This document shows, in pieces, positions 9,783-18,257 of a stretch of DNA of 64,000 nucleotides. How positions within the stretch are numbered: position 1 is the stretch's first letter; each line of letters opens with the position of its first letter. The position numbers and the translations under genes are program-made. The notes under the pieces were generated by a model. It saw only the letters and a list, made by a program, of their open reading frames with translations. It ran no database searches and had not been told where the DNA came from. Source of the DNA: Microcella alkaliphila (lineage in GTDB: Bacteria; Actinomycetota; Actinomycetes; Actinomycetales; Microbacteriaceae); contig NZ_SGXT01000017.1 of assembly GCF_004216855.1 (NCBI RefSeq), positions 124,001-188,000 on the forward strand, in the 5' to 3' direction.

Positions 9783-9834
9783 CGGCGCGTCGAGTTTGAC
9801 GGCCCCTCTCACCCCGCGCGACCCTTGACGCACG

Positions 9835-11808
9835 ATGTCTTCCAGCGCTCCACCTCTCGCTCTGCGCGGCCGGCTTCCCGGCCTCGACGCGCTGCGGGCG
9901 CTGGCGGTCATTCTGGTGCTGGGCTACCACCTGTTCCCCGGCCTGATCCCCGGCGGGTTCATCGGCGTGGACGTCTTCTTCGTTGTCAGCGGCTACCTCA
10001 TTACCGCGCTGTTGCTGCACGAGCGTCGCCGAACGGGTCGCATCGCGCTGCGCGCGTTCTGGGCTCGGCGCGCGCGCCGACTGCTGCCCGCGCTCGCGCT
10101 CGTTGTCATGTCGACGGCAACCCTCGCGTCGCTGATCGGCGGCGACGTGCTCGTCGGTATGGGCTGGCAGCTGCTCGGCGCGGCGACGTTCACGAGCAAC
10201 TGGGTGGCGATCAGCGCCGGGTCGAGCTACCTCGACCAGACGAGTCCCGAACTGTTCCGGCACCTCTGGTCGCTCGCCGTCGAGGAACAGTTCTACCTGC
10301 TGTGGCCGATCGCCGTGATCGCGCTGCTCGCGCTCCCCCTCCGGCGCTGGATGCTCGTGGCACTGCCGCTTGCCCTCGCCGCCTGGTCGGCGCTCGCGAT
10401 GGCCGCTGCCGCGGGTGACCCGGCGCTCGACGGCGGCGCGGCCGCGTCGGCGGCCTACCTGTCGACGCTGACGCACGGCTTCGGCCTGCTCGCCGGCGCG
10501 GCGCTGGCGCTCGGACGTGACCCGCTCACGCAGCCCCGCGCGCTGCTGGGCCGCGCGTCGACGCCCGTCGGCGTCGCCGCGGTCGCGGGAGTGGTGGCGG
10601 TTGCGCTGTCGACGAGTATCGACGACCCGGGTGCGTACCGCGGCGGAATGGCGCTCGCGGTAGCCCTCACCGTGCTGGCGATCCTGTCGCTTGAGCGCCG
10701 CGAGTCTCTGGCCGCCCGTGTTGCCGAGTCGTCGCCGCTCGTGTGGGTAGGCGAGCGCTCCTACGGGCTGTACCTCTGGCACTGGCCCCTCTGGGTGTTG
10801 GGGCTTGCGCTCGTCCCCGGCCTCGACCGCACAGGGTCAGGGGCGTGGGGCCTCGGCGCCGCCGTGCTTGCGCTGTCGGTGCTGCTCGCAGCGGTCAGCT
10901 ACCGTTTCGTCGAGCTGCCCATCCGCCGCCGCGAGTTGCTCGCGCCTGCCCGTGCGGCGGGCGGGAAGCGCGAGGGTGCCGCCGTCGCGACCGTCGCGGT
11001 GGCCCTGGCGCTGCTCGTCGCCGGCACGGGGGCCGCACTGCAGCGCTCGCCCGCGACGTCCGAGGCGGCAGACCTGATCGCCGCGGGCCAGCTCGCCGTC
11101 GACACGGCCGAGCAGCCGCGGAGTGCCGGCCCATCGCCTTCGCCGTCTCCCGATTCGGTGCCTGCGACGGCACCGCAACCGCCAACGGAGCCCGAGCCGG
11201 AGCCGGCGCCCGAACCGGCACCCGAATCCGATCCGGCTCCGGAGGACACCCCCGCTCCGCTGCCGACCGGGGACCAGATCATCGCCTTCGGCGACTCGGT
11301 CATGTTGGCGGCAGCCCCCGCGCTCATCGACGAATTCCCCGGCATCGCCGTCGACGCCACGGTCGGTCGGCAGATGTGGTCGATGCCCGAGGTGATCGAG
11401 GAGGCGGCCGCGGCCGGCGCGCTCCGCGATGTCGTCATCATCGGTGTCGGGGCGAACGGCCTCATCAGCCAGTCCGACCTCGACCGCGTCATCGGTGCCG
11501 TCCGCGACCGCGAACTGGTCGTCGTGACGGCCTCGGCTCCCCGCGGATGGATCGACGAGTCCAACACGCGTCTGCACGAGACGGCGCGGGCCTACCGCCA
11601 GGTGGAGGTCGCCGATTGGAACGCGACCATTTCGGGGCGTCTGGATTTGCTGGCAGGTGACCAGGTGCATCCCGGCCCGACGGGCAGCACGCTGTATTCG
11701 GCTGAGATCCGCGAGGCGCTGCAGAGGCTCGCCGACCTGCCCCCGCTGCCTCCTCCGCCAGACCCGAACCGCTACGACGAGAATCCGCACTGGCAGCGCC
11801 CGGTCTAG
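9835..11808 (+). CDS. membrane acyltransferase with C-terminal SGNH domain (OatA-like)
   Basis: This 657-residue protein has the OatA layout. An acyltransferase-3 membrane domain covers about residues 10-390, starting GLDALRALAVILVLGYHLFPG with the catalytic-type His and GVDVFFVVSGYLIT, through about ten or eleven hydrophobic segments. A Pro/Glu/Ala-rich linker (about 430-475) leads to an extracytoplasmic SGNH hydrolase-like domain with IIAFGDSVM (Ser488), GVGANG, and the Asp-x-x-His pair DQVHPG (Asp609, His612). Such proteins O-acetylate cell-wall peptidoglycan or surface glycans; the substrate here cannot be told. It stands alone on the plus strand between truA and a GNAT gene, interrupting the usual rplQ-truA linkage. 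Confidence 0.85.
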   Translation: MSSSAPPLALRGRLPGLDALRALAVILVLGYHLFPGLIPGGFIGVDVFFVVSGYLITALLLHERRRTGRIALRAFWARRARRLLPALALVVMSTATLASLIGGDVLVGMGWQLLGAATFTSNWVAISAGSSYLDQTSPELFRHLWSLAVEEQFYLLWPIAVIALLALPLRRWMLVALPLALAAWSALAMAAAAGDPALDGGAAASAAYLSTLTHGFGLLAGAALALGRDPLTQPRALLGRASTPVGVAAVAGVVAVALSTSIDDPGAYRGGMALAVALTVLAILSLERRESLAARVAESSPLVWVGERSYGLYLWHWPLWVLGLALVPGLDRTGSGAWGLGAAVLALSVLLAAVSYRFVELPIRRRELLAPARAAGGKREGAAVATVAVALALLVAGTGAALQRSPATSEAADLIAAGQLAVDTAEQPRSAGPSPSPSPDSVPATAPQPPTEPEPEPAPEPAPESDPAPEDTPAPLPTGDQIIAFGDSVMLAAAPALIDEFPGIAVDATVGRQMWSMPEVIEEAAAAGALRDVVIIGVGANGLISQSDLDRVIGAVRDRELVVVTASAPRGWIDESNTRLHETARAYRQVEVADWNATISGRLDLLAGDQVHPGPTGSTLYSAEIREALQRLADLPPLPPPPDPNRYDENPHWQRPV

Positions 11809-11820
11809 AGCCCCGCGCGC

Positions 11821-12882
11821 TCAGTACAGCCGGGGATACGCCACGTCGCGGGCGACCGCGGCGAAACCGAGCCGCTCGTACACGCCGAGCGCGCCCGTCG
11901 GGTTCGCCGTGTCGACATCGAGCACGGCCAGCTCGAGGCCTTGGGCGCGGTAGGCGCGCATGACATCGACGAGCAGCGCGCTCGCCAACCCTTTGCCGCG
12001 CCACTCGCGTACCGTCCCGACGAGGCCGATGTAGCCGCTCGATCGGCCCATGCGCGCCCAGTCTTCTTCGTTGACGTCGGTGGTGATGAATCCGACCACC
12101 TCGTCGCCGACGAGCGCAACGCGACTGAGTTCGGGACGGAAGGTGGGCAGACCCTGCCACGACTCCCACCCTTCGCGGGTGGCCGGCTGCGACCCCCAGT
12201 GGTCCGCGAAGGCCGCATTCTTTGCCGCGCGGGCGCCCTCGCTGAATCGGGGAGACCACGGCTCGAGGCGAACGCCGTCGGGCAGGTCGCGCGGTTCGAG
12301 GGCCGCGACGGCGAGCTCAGCGTGCAGGGTGGTGAAGTAGCGCGAGGGGCTGTACCCGGCACGCTCGAGCAGTCGCCCGTGTTCCGGCGAGCGATCGGCG
12401 GCGTACGACAGCACCCAACCGGGGTTCGAGACGTCGAGTTCGGCGAGCAGCTGCTCGGCGCGGGCGGTCTGCCAGGCGAGCAGTTGCCGGCCCAGGCCGC
12501 GACCGCGGTGTTCCGGATGCACGCCGCCGCTGAGCCAGACCCGCGCGTACTCGACGGGCTCAGGCGCGCGCATCGCCATCCCGTGCGCGATCATCCGGCC
12601 GTCGGCGTCTTCCGCCACGACGCTGTCGCGCGCGACATCGACGTACGAGTGGCCGAACGTCTCCGCGATCTCGTCGGCGGTTTCGCTCCAGTCGGGGTGG
12701 TCACGCGTCGCTATCGCGGCCAACAGGGTCGCGATCGCCTCGACGTCGTCGTCGCGAGTGGCGCGCCAGGCGACGCCCGCGGGCCCGGTCGGCTCGGGCA
12801 GCTCGGTGGCGGGGATGCGCGCAGACAGCGGGCGGGACGCATCGATCTCGCCCGCCCCGCTATCGATCAGGGAGTCGGTCAC
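11821..12882 (-). CDS. tandem GNAT-domain N-acetyltransferase
   Basis: The 353-residue product contains two GNAT domains. The N-terminal domain has the acetyl-CoA loop HPEHRGRGLGRQLLAWQ near residue 120 and the C-terminal domain has VREWRGKGLASALL near residue 305 followed by VDTANPTGALGVYERLGF. The layout resembles mycothiol synthase (MshD), but MshD-specific residues cannot be judged by eye, so I leave the substrate open. It begins with GTG, without ribosome-binding site, seven bases after the -10 box TACTGT. It converges with the acyltransferase gene, 12 bases apart. Confidence 0.75.
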   Translation of the reverse strand: MTDSLIDSGAGEIDASRPLSARIPATELPEPTGPAGVAWRATRDDDVEAIATLLAAIATRDHPDWSETADEIAETFGHSYVDVARDSVVAEDADGRMIAHGMAMRAPEPVEYARVWLSGGVHPEHRGRGLGRQLLAWQTARAEQLLAELDVSNPGWVLSYAADRSPEHGRLLERAGYSPSRYFTTLHAELAVAALEPRDLPDGVRLEPWSPRFSEGARAAKNAAFADHWGSQPATREGWESWQGLPTFRPELSRVALVGDEVVGFITTDVNEEDWARMGRSSGYIGLVGTVREWRGKGLASALLVDVMRAYRAQGLELAVLDVDTANPTGALGVYERLGFAAVARDVAYPRLY

Positions 12883-12889
12883 GCCGACA

Positions 12890-12895
12890 ACAGTA
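12890..12895 (-). promoter_or_regulatory. -10 box of the tandem GNAT gene, leaderless promoter
   Basis: The minus strand reads TACTGT, seven bases (TGTCGGC), then GTG. It overlaps the last three bases of the rplQ terminator palindrome, so termination of the ribosomal transcript and initiation of this gene share the same DNA. Confidence 0.5.
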
Positions 12896-12928
12896 GAGCC
12901 CCGCCCGGGTACCCGGGCGGGGCTCTAC
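12893..12928 (-). terminator. 36-base perfect palindrome after rplQ, terminator of the alpha operon
   Basis: The 36 bases are a perfect palindrome: GTAGAGCCCCGCCCGGGT mirrored with no mismatch. As RNA it makes a stem of up to 16 GC-rich pairs with a four-base loop, 21 bases after the rplQ stop. No U-run follows on the minus strand, as is common for actinobacterial terminators. Being symmetric it would work in both directions. Confidence 0.8.
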
Positions 12929-12949
12929 GAAACCGTTACAGCGCGGTGA

Positions 12950-13510
12950 CTACTTGGACTCCTCGGCCGACTCGTCGGCCGCGTCCGTGGTCTCGTCGGC
13001 GCTGGTCTCGTCCGCAGCGGACTCGTCAGCGGCGGCATCCTCGGCCGGGGCCTCGGTGGTCTCCTCGACGGTCTCCTCGGCCGGAGCCTCTTCGGCGGCG
13101 GGGGCCGGCGCCGCGGCAGCCGACTTCTTCGCCGACTTCGGCTTCGGGTTCACGGGCTCGAGCACGAGCTCGATGACCGCCATGGGGGCGTTGTCGCCCT
13201 TGCGGTTGCCGATCTTCGTGATGCGGGTGTAGCCACCCTCGCGCTCGGCGACGAGCGGCGCGATCTCGGTGAAGAGCTCGTGCACGGCGCTCTTGTCGCG
13301 GATCACCGTCATAACGCGACGGCGGGCGTGCAGGTCGCCGCGCTTCGCGAACGTGATGAGGCGCTCGGCCAGCGGACGCAGACGCTTTGCCTTGGTCTCG
13401 GTGGTGGTGATGCGCTTGTGCGTGAACAGCGCGGTGGCGAGGTTCGCCAGCAGCAGGCGCTCGTGCGCCGGACCGCCTCCGAGGCGGGGACCCTTGGTGG
13501 GCTTAGGCAT
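12950..13510 (-). CDS. rplQ: 50S ribosomal protein L17 with long acidic tail
   Basis: L17 lies at the peptide-exit side of the large subunit. The conserved part covers residues 1 to about 122 ([20 protein letters not shown] at the start, [13 protein letters not shown] at the end). Residues from about 131 to 186 are an extension of almost only Ala, Glu, Asp, Thr and Ser with no predicted fold. Such tails occur in L17 of Microbacteriaceae relatives. It is the last gene of the alpha operon, 64 bases after rpoA, and is followed by a strong palindrome. Confidence 0.96.
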   Translation of the reverse strand: MPKPTKGPRLGGGPAHERLLLANLATALFTHKRITTTETKAKRLRPLAERLITFAKRGDLHARRRVMTVIRDKSAVHELFTEIAPLVAEREGGYTRITKIGNRKGDNAPMAVIELVLEPVNPKPKSAKKSAAAAPAPAAEEAPAEETVEETTEAPAEDAAADESAADETSADETTDAADESAEESK

Positions 13511-13574
13511 GATCGTGGTTCTCCTGTGTGGGGTTCGTCAGTGACAGTTCTGGGGGTGAGCGGTGACGAACCCG

Positions 13575-14561
13575 TTAGTTGGTCTCGTCGTCGTAGCTGT
13601 AGAACGCGGCTCCGTCGAAGCCGGGGACGGCGTCCTTCAGCGACAGACCCATCTCGACGAGCTTGTCCTTGACCTCGTCGACCGACTTCTGGCCGAAGTT
13701 GCGGATGTTCATCAGCTGGGTCTCCGACAGGGCGACGAGCTCGCTGACCGTGTTGATGCCCTCGCGCTTGAGGCAGTTGTAGCTGCGCACCGAGAGGTCG
13801 AGGTCCTCGATCGGCATCGAGAGCTCGTTCGAGAGCACGGCGTCGACCGGGGCGGGCCCGATCTCGATGCCCTCGGCCTGGGTGTTCAGCTCGCGGGCGA
13901 GGCCGAACAGCTCGACGAGGGTGCGGCCGGCCGAGGCGACGGCGTCGCGGGGGCTGATCGCGGGCTTCGTCTCGACGTCGACGACGAGGCGGTCGAAGTC
14001 GGTGCGCTCGCCGGCACGGGTGGCCTCGACGCGGTAGGTGACCTTCAGCACGGGCGAGTAGATCGAGTCGACCGGAATCTGGCCGGCCTCGCTGAACTCG
14101 CTGCGGTTCTGGGTCGCCGAGACGTAGCCGCGGCCACGCTCGATGGTCAGCTCGAGTTCAAACTTGGCGCTGTCATTCAGCGTCGCGATGACGAGCTCGG
14201 GGTTGTGGATCTCGACGCCGGCGGGGGCGGAGATGTCGGCGGCGGTGACCTCACCGGCGCCCGTCTTGCGCAGGTAGGCGGTGATCGGCTCGTCGTGCTC
14301 GCTCGAGACGACGAGCTGCTTGATGTTGAGGATGATCTCGGTGACATCCTCCTTCACGCCGTCGATCGTGCTGAACTCGTGCAGCACGCCGTCGATGCGG
14401 ATGCTCGTCACGGCCGCGCCGGGAATCGACGACAGCAGCGTGCGACGCATGGAGTTGCCGAGCGTGTAGCCGAAGCCGGGCTCGAGGGGTTCGATGATGA
14501 ACCGCGACCGGAATTCGGAGACGTTCTCCTCGGTCAGAGTGGGACGCTGTGCGATGAGCAC
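13575..14561 (-). CDS. rpoA: DNA-directed RNA polymerase subunit alpha
   Basis: RpoA dimerises to start RNA polymerase assembly and its C-terminal domain contacts promoter DNA and activators. The 328-residue protein has the N-terminal domain with [18 protein letters not shown], and the C-terminal domain with [17 protein letters not shown] and [14 protein letters not shown]. It starts with GTG at 14561 after the ribosome-binding site AAAGGAA. A 22-base inverted repeat lies just upstream of that site (14580-14601) and a repeat-rich 60 bases separates it from rpsK. Confidence 0.98.
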   Translation of the reverse strand: MLIAQRPTLTEENVSEFRSRFIIEPLEPGFGYTLGNSMRRTLLSSIPGAAVTSIRIDGVLHEFSTIDGVKEDVTEIILNIKQLVVSSEHDEPITAYLRKTGAGEVTAADISAPAGVEIHNPELVIATLNDSAKFELELTIERGRGYVSATQNRSEFSEAGQIPVDSIYSPVLKVTYRVEATRAGERTDFDRLVVDVETKPAISPRDAVASAGRTLVELFGLARELNTQAEGIEIGPAPVDAVLSNELSMPIEDLDLSVRSYNCLKREGINTVSELVALSETQLMNIRNFGQKSVDEVKDKLVEMGLSLKDAVPGFDGAAFYSYDDETN

Positions 14562-14579
14562 TATGGGTTCCTTTCGGCG

Positions 14580-14601
14580 AAGTGTCCGCTATATGACACT
14601 T
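14580..14601. promoter_or_regulatory. operator-like inverted repeat in the rpoA leader
   Basis: AAGTGTC and GACACTT are perfect seven-base arms separated by eight bases (CGCTATAT). The centre-to-centre distance of 15 suits either a dimeric DNA-binding protein or an RNA hairpin. It ends about 10 bases before the rpoA ribosome-binding site. The AT-rich centre could include a -10 element for an internal rpoA promoter. Confidence 0.45.
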
Positions 14602-14660
14602 GTTGCGCGACGAGGGCGGATCTCGTCGAGTGTGTTGAGTTATCGAAAGCTGGGGCGAGC

Positions 14661-14723
14661 GGATGCGCGGGGCGCGTCAGAAACGCACCGCGCGCATCCG
14701 ATCGAGGGATGCGCGGGGCGCGT
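14661..14723 (-). repeat. direct/inverted repeat trio between rpsK and rpoA
   Basis: A 17-base sequence (GGATGCGCGGGGCGCGT) occurs twice, at 14661-14677 and 14707-14723. Between them, at 14691-14699, lies CGCGCATCC, complementary to the first nine bases of either copy. In the transcript the middle segment can pair with the copy on one side or the other, giving two mutually exclusive hairpins just after the rpsK stop codon. Confidence 0.7.
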
Positions 14724-14726
14724 TAC

Positions 14727-15125
14727 CTAGACGCGGCGACGCTTCGGCGGGCGGCAGCCGTTGTGCGCCTGCGGCGTCACGTCGCTGATCGAGCCCACCT
14801 CGAGGCCGGCGGCCTGAAGCGAACGAATCGCGGTCTCGCGGCCCGAACCGGGGCCCTTGACGAACACGTCGACCTTCTTCATGCCGTGCTCCTGCGCCTG
14901 GCGCGCGGCCGACTCGGCGGCGAGCTGCGCGGCGAAGGGCGTCGACTTGCGCGAGCCCTTGAAGCCGACCTGGCCGGACGACGCCCAGCTGATGACGGCG
15001 CCGCTCGGGTCGGTGATCGACACGATCGTGTTGTTGAACGTCGACTTGATGTGGGCCTGGCCGACGGCGATGTTCTTCTTGTCCTTGCGGCGGGGCTTGC
15101 GCGCGGCCGACTTGGGTGCTGCCAT
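14727..15125 (-). CDS. rpsK: 30S ribosomal protein S11
   Basis: S11 sits in the platform of the small subunit near the E site. The 132-residue product has the conserved [33 protein letters not shown] and ends [12 protein letters not shown], the invariant tail. The first 18 residues are basic. It follows rpsM by 47 bases and is followed by an unusually structured 165-base gap before rpoA. Confidence 0.98.
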   Translation of the reverse strand: MAAPKSAARKPRRKDKKNIAVGQAHIKSTFNNTIVSITDPSGAVISWASSGQVGFKGSRKSTPFAAQLAAESAARQAQEHGMKKVDVFVKGPGSGRETAIRSLQAAGLEVGSISDVTPQAHNGCRPPKRRRV

Positions 15126-15172
15126 GGTCTTCTCCTAAACCTGTGGGATACGCGGGTCGCGGCGGGGCCGGA

Positions 15173-15547
15173 CTAGCGAGCCTTCTTCTTGCCGGCGACG
15201 GTGCGCTTCGGGCCCTTGCGGGTGCGCGCGTTGGTCTTGGTGCGCTGACCGCGCACCGGCAGGCCGCGGCGGTGGCGCAGGCCCTCGTACGAACCGATCT
15301 CGACCTTGCGGCGAATGTCGGCGGCGACCTCACGGCGAAGGTCACCCTCCACCTTGTAGGTGCCTTCGATGTGGTCGCGGAGAGCGACGAGCTGGTCGTC
15401 GGTCAGATCCTTGACGCGGACGTTGCGGTCGATACCGGTCGCGGCGAGCGTTTCGGTCGCGCGGGTCCGGCCGACTCCGTAGATGTAGGTCAGGGCGACT
15501 TCCACGCGCTTATCGCGGGGAATGTCGACTCCGGCAAGACGGGCCAT
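15173..15547 (-). CDS. rpsM: 30S ribosomal protein S13
   Basis: S13 forms intersubunit bridges in the head of the small subunit. The 124-residue product starts [19 protein letters not shown] and contains [14 protein letters not shown] and [19 protein letters not shown]. The lysine-rich end [13 protein letters not shown] is normal. It is separated from rpmJ by 142 bases that contain an inverted repeat CCCGCAC/GTGCGGG at 15620-15635 but no open frame. Confidence 0.98.
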   Translation of the reverse strand: MARLAGVDIPRDKRVEVALTYIYGVGRTRATETLAATGIDRNVRVKDLTDDQLVALRDHIEGTYKVEGDLRREVAADIRRKVEIGSYEGLRHRRGLPVRGQRTKTNARTRKGPKRTVAGKKKAR

Positions 15548-15689
15548 GATGGCTCCTTACAGGGTTTCGTGGAAGGTGTGGAGCAGTTTCGGTGCCCGGG
15601 CCTTCCGCCCGAGGTGTCCCCCGCACGGGTGCGGGTTCTGAGACTGCCGTGTGTTCGTATTCAGTTGTGAGTCGTGGGGTGCGCCCGCT

Positions 15690-15803
15690 TTAGCCCTGGC
15701 GTTGCTTGTGGCGCGGGTTCTCGCAGATGACCATCACGTTGCCGTGGCGGCGAATCACCTTGCACTTGTCGCAGATGGGCTTGACGCTGGGGTTGACCTT
15801 CAT
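15690..15803 (-). CDS. rpmJ: 50S ribosomal protein L36, zinc form
   Basis: This 37-residue gene reads [20 protein letters not shown] at its start and ends [10 protein letters not shown]. The Cys11, Cys14, Cys27 and His32 zinc ligands are all present, so this is the zinc-binding (C+) paralogue. It lies between infA and rpsM in the standard order infA-rpmJ-rpsM-rpsK-rpoA-rplQ. Confidence 0.97.
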   Translation of the reverse strand: MKVNPSVKPICDKCKVIRRHGNVMVICENPRHKQRQG

Positions 15804-15881
15804 GGTTCTCTCGTTCTGTTATATCGCTGGCCTCGTGCTCCGGGTGGATTCCCGGGCCGTTCCTTACCCAGCGCGCACTGC

Positions 15882-16103
15882 TTACTTGTAGCGGTAGACG
15901 ATCCGGCCGCGGGTCAGGTCGTAGGGGCTCAGCTCAACGATCACGCGGTCCTCGGGGAGGATGCGGATGTAGTGCTGGCGCATCTTGCCCGAAATGTGGG
16001 CAAGAACCTTGTGGCCGTTGGTCAGCTCGACGCGGAACATCGCGTTGGGCAGCGCTTCGACCACCGAGCCTTCGATCTCGATGACACCGTCTTTTTTGGC
16101 CAT
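15882..16103 (-). CDS. infA: translation initiation factor IF-1
   Basis: IF-1 binds the A site during initiation. The 73-residue product [20 protein letters not shown] to the end RGRIVYRYK matches the family end to end. I use the ATG at 16103 with GAAGAGG upstream; the frame is open further but lacks similarity. In most actinobacteria map lies between adk and infA; here map is absent and a 148-base gap with its own promoter precedes infA. Confidence 0.98.
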   Translation of the reverse strand: MAKKDGVIEIEGSVVEALPNAMFRVELTNGHKVLAHISGKMRQHYIRILPEDRVIVELSPYDLTRGRIVYRYK

Positions 16104-16231
16104 AGCCTCTTCGTCGCAAATAAGGGGAGTGTGCACTGGTCGTGCGGATGCGGTGCCCAGCGGCTCAGTGTCGTCTGCACGGCGACTGCTGATCGCGGCA
16201 CGCCGAAGCGGGCCGAAAGCACCAAAGGGAA

Positions 16232-16260
16232 AGCTTAGGTGATGGAACGCGTCACGGCAA
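16232..16260 (-). promoter_or_regulatory. putative promoter of infA-rpmJ-rpsM-rpsK-rpoA-rplQ
   Basis: On the minus strand TTGCCG (16260-16255) and TAAGCT (16237-16232) are 17 bases apart, giving a start near 16225 and a leader of about 120 bases before infA. The -35 element overlaps the adk stop codon. The position between spc and alpha operons fits an independent alpha-operon promoter. Confidence 0.5.
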
Positions 16261-16833
16261 GTCGCGAACGGACAGGGCATCCAGGATGCGCCCGGTCACC
16301 TCGTCGATCTCGCCGATGCCGTTGACCTTGGTGAGCATCCCGCGCTCGGCGTAGACGTCGATGAGGGGAGCCGTCTGCTTCGCGTAAACGTCGAGGCGGT
16401 GGCGGACCACGTTCTCGTCGTCGTCGGCGCGGCCCTGATCGACGGCGCGCTTCTTCAGACGCTCGACCACGATGTCGGGGTCGGCGACCAATTCGACGAC
16501 CGCGTCAAGTGCGACACCCTTCTCGGCGAGGAACTCGTCGAGCGCGCGTACCTGATCGGTCGTGCGGGGGTAGCCGTCGAGCAGGAAACCCTCGGCGCAG
16601 TCGGGCTGGCTCAGCCGGTCGCGCACCAGGTCGTTCGTCACCTCGTCTGGCACGTTGTCGCCCGCGTCCATGAACGCTTTGGCCTTGAGCCCGAGCTCGG
16701 TCTCGTCGCGCAGGTTCTGCCGGAAGATGTCGCCGGTCGAGATCGCGGGGATTCTGAAGTGCTCGGTCAGGCGACCGGCCTGCGTGCCCTTGCCCGCACC
16801 GGGCGGGCCGATCAGGAGGAGGCGGCGGGTCAC
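16252..16833 (-). CDS. adk: adenylate kinase, short form
   Basis: Adk equilibrates ATP, ADP and AMP. The 193-residue protein has the P-loop [17 protein letters not shown], the AMP-binding [10 protein letters not shown] and the short LID joined by [20 protein letters not shown]. It lacks the longer, often zinc-binding LID insert, as usual for actinobacteria. Its GTG start overlaps the secY stop as GTGA, so it is coupled to secY at the end of the spc operon. Confidence 0.97.
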   Translation of the reverse strand: MTRRLLLIGPPGAGKGTQAGRLTEHFRIPAISTGDIFRQNLRDETELGLKAKAFMDAGDNVPDEVTNDLVRDRLSQPDCAEGFLLDGYPRTTDQVRALDEFLAEKGVALDAVVELVADPDIVVERLKKRAVDQGRADDDENVVRHRLDVYAKQTAPLIDVYAERGMLTKVNGIGEIDEVTGRILDALSVRDLP

Positions 16834-18155
16834 TTCAGCAGGCCTTCGTAGTGACGCTGCTGCAGCTGCGCGTCGATCTGCTTCACGGTCTCAAGACCCA
16901 CGCCGACGATGATCAGGATGCTCGCCCCACCGAACGGGAAGTTCTGGTTGGCACCCACCGACGCGAAGGCGATGAGCGGAATCAGGGCGACAAGACCCAG
17001 GTACAGCGATCCCGGCAGCGTGATGCGGGTGAGCACGTAGTCGAGGTACTCGGCGGTCGGGCGACCGGCGCGGATGCCCGGGATGAAGCCGCCGTACTTC
17101 TTCATGTTGTCGGCGACGTCCTCCGGGTTGAAGGTGATCGCGACGTAGAAGTAGGTGAAGCCGACGATGAGCAGGAAGTACACGACCATGTACAGCCAGT
17201 TGTCGCCCGAGATGAAGTTGTTCTGGATCCACACGACCCACTCGGGGGCGGTCTCGCCCGCGGCAGGCTGGTTGAACTGCGCGATGAGAGCGGGCAGGTA
17301 CAGCAGCGATGAGGCGAAGATGACGGGCACGACGCCGGCCATGTTCACCTTGATCGGGATGTACGTGTTGTTTCCGCCGTACGTGCGGCGGCCGACCATG
17401 CGCTTGGCGTACTGCACGGGCACGCGGCGCTGCGACTGCTCGACGAAGACGACCGCGGCCATGACGACGAGGCCGAGGGCCAGCACGATGACGAAGATTT
17501 CGAAACCCTGGGCGACCTGGATGCCCCACAGCGCCGACGGGAAGGTCGCGGCGATGGAGACGAAGATCAGCAGCGACATGCCGTTGCCGATTCCGCGCTC
17601 AGTGATGAGCTCGCCGAGCCACATGATGAGACCGGTGCCCGCAGTCATGGTGATGACCATGAGCAGGATCGCGTACCAGCTGTCGTTCGTGATGAGCTGC
17701 GAGCACTGCGGCACACCCGACGTCGTCGGGAACAGCGCACCGGCGCGGGCGACCGTGATGAGCGTGGTCGACTGCAGGATCGCGAGCGCGATCGTCATGT
17801 AGCGCGTGTACTGCGTGAGCTTCGCCTGGCCGGCCTGCCCCTCCTTGTAGAGGGCCTCGAAGTGAGGGATGACGACGCGGAGTAGCTGCGTGATGATCGA
17901 CGCGGTGATGTAGGGCATGATGCCGAGCGCGAAGATCGACAGCTGCAGCAGAGCACCGCCGCTGAAGAGGTTGACGAGCTGGTAGAGGCCCGTGGCGCCT
18001 TCGTTGCCCGCGAGACACAGCTGCACGTTCTGGTAATCGACGAACGGCGCGGGGATGAACGAACCCAGACGGAAGATCGCGACGATTCCGAGAGTGAACC
18101 CGATCTTCCGGCGGAGGTCGGGCGTCTTGATGATTCGCCCGATAGCTCTGAACAC
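16830..18155 (-). CDS. secY: preprotein translocase subunit SecY
   Basis: SecY is the channel of the Sec translocon. The 441-residue protein shows ten hydrophobic segments; it starts MFRAIGRIIKTPDLRRKIGF and contains GIMPYITASIITQLL in the second segment. Start is GTG with GGGAGG five bases upstream. A run of seven U residues and a hairpin lie immediately before that ribosome-binding site, so part of the transcripts coming from rplO may end before secY. Confidence 0.98.
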   Translation of the reverse strand: MFRAIGRIIKTPDLRRKIGFTLGIVAIFRLGSFIPAPFVDYQNVQLCLAGNEGATGLYQLVNLFSGGALLQLSIFALGIMPYITASIITQLLRVVIPHFEALYKEGQAGQAKLTQYTRYMTIALAILQSTTLITVARAGALFPTTSGVPQCSQLITNDSWYAILLMVITMTAGTGLIMWLGELITERGIGNGMSLLIFVSIAATFPSALWGIQVAQGFEIFVIVLALGLVVMAAVVFVEQSQRRVPVQYAKRMVGRRTYGGNNTYIPIKVNMAGVVPVIFASSLLYLPALIAQFNQPAAGETAPEWVVWIQNNFISGDNWLYMVVYFLLIVGFTYFYVAITFNPEDVADNMKKYGGFIPGIRAGRPTAEYLDYVLTRITLPGSLYLGLVALIPLIAFASVGANQNFPFGGASILIIVGVGLETVKQIDAQLQQRHYEGLLK

Positions 18156-18167
18156 GAGACCTCCCGT

Positions 18168-18253
18168 AAAAAAACATGGGCATCCCGTGGCCCGGCGGCT
18201 CGGGATGCTGGCCCGAATGGGCCGAAGCCGGGCGGCCCCGAAGGGCCGCCCGA
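18168..18253 (-). terminator. hairpin cluster with U-run before secY, attenuator-like
   Basis: In the rplO-secY gap three stem-loops follow one another on the minus strand. The first has a ten-pair stem closed by UUCG (about 18228-18253), the second is GGCCC-ATTC-GGGCC (18210-18223), the third has arms GCATCCCG and CGGGATGC (18180-18208). Five bases after the third come seven consecutive U residues (18174-18168), then the secY ribosome-binding site. This has the form of an intrinsic terminator placed inside the spc operon. Confidence 0.65.
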
Positions 18254-18257
18254 GCGG

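Noticed and set aside
9739-10782. Long N-terminal extension of TruA
   Set aside because: Composition is that of antisense DNA to the acyltransferase gene; the TruA fold starts at about 9738.
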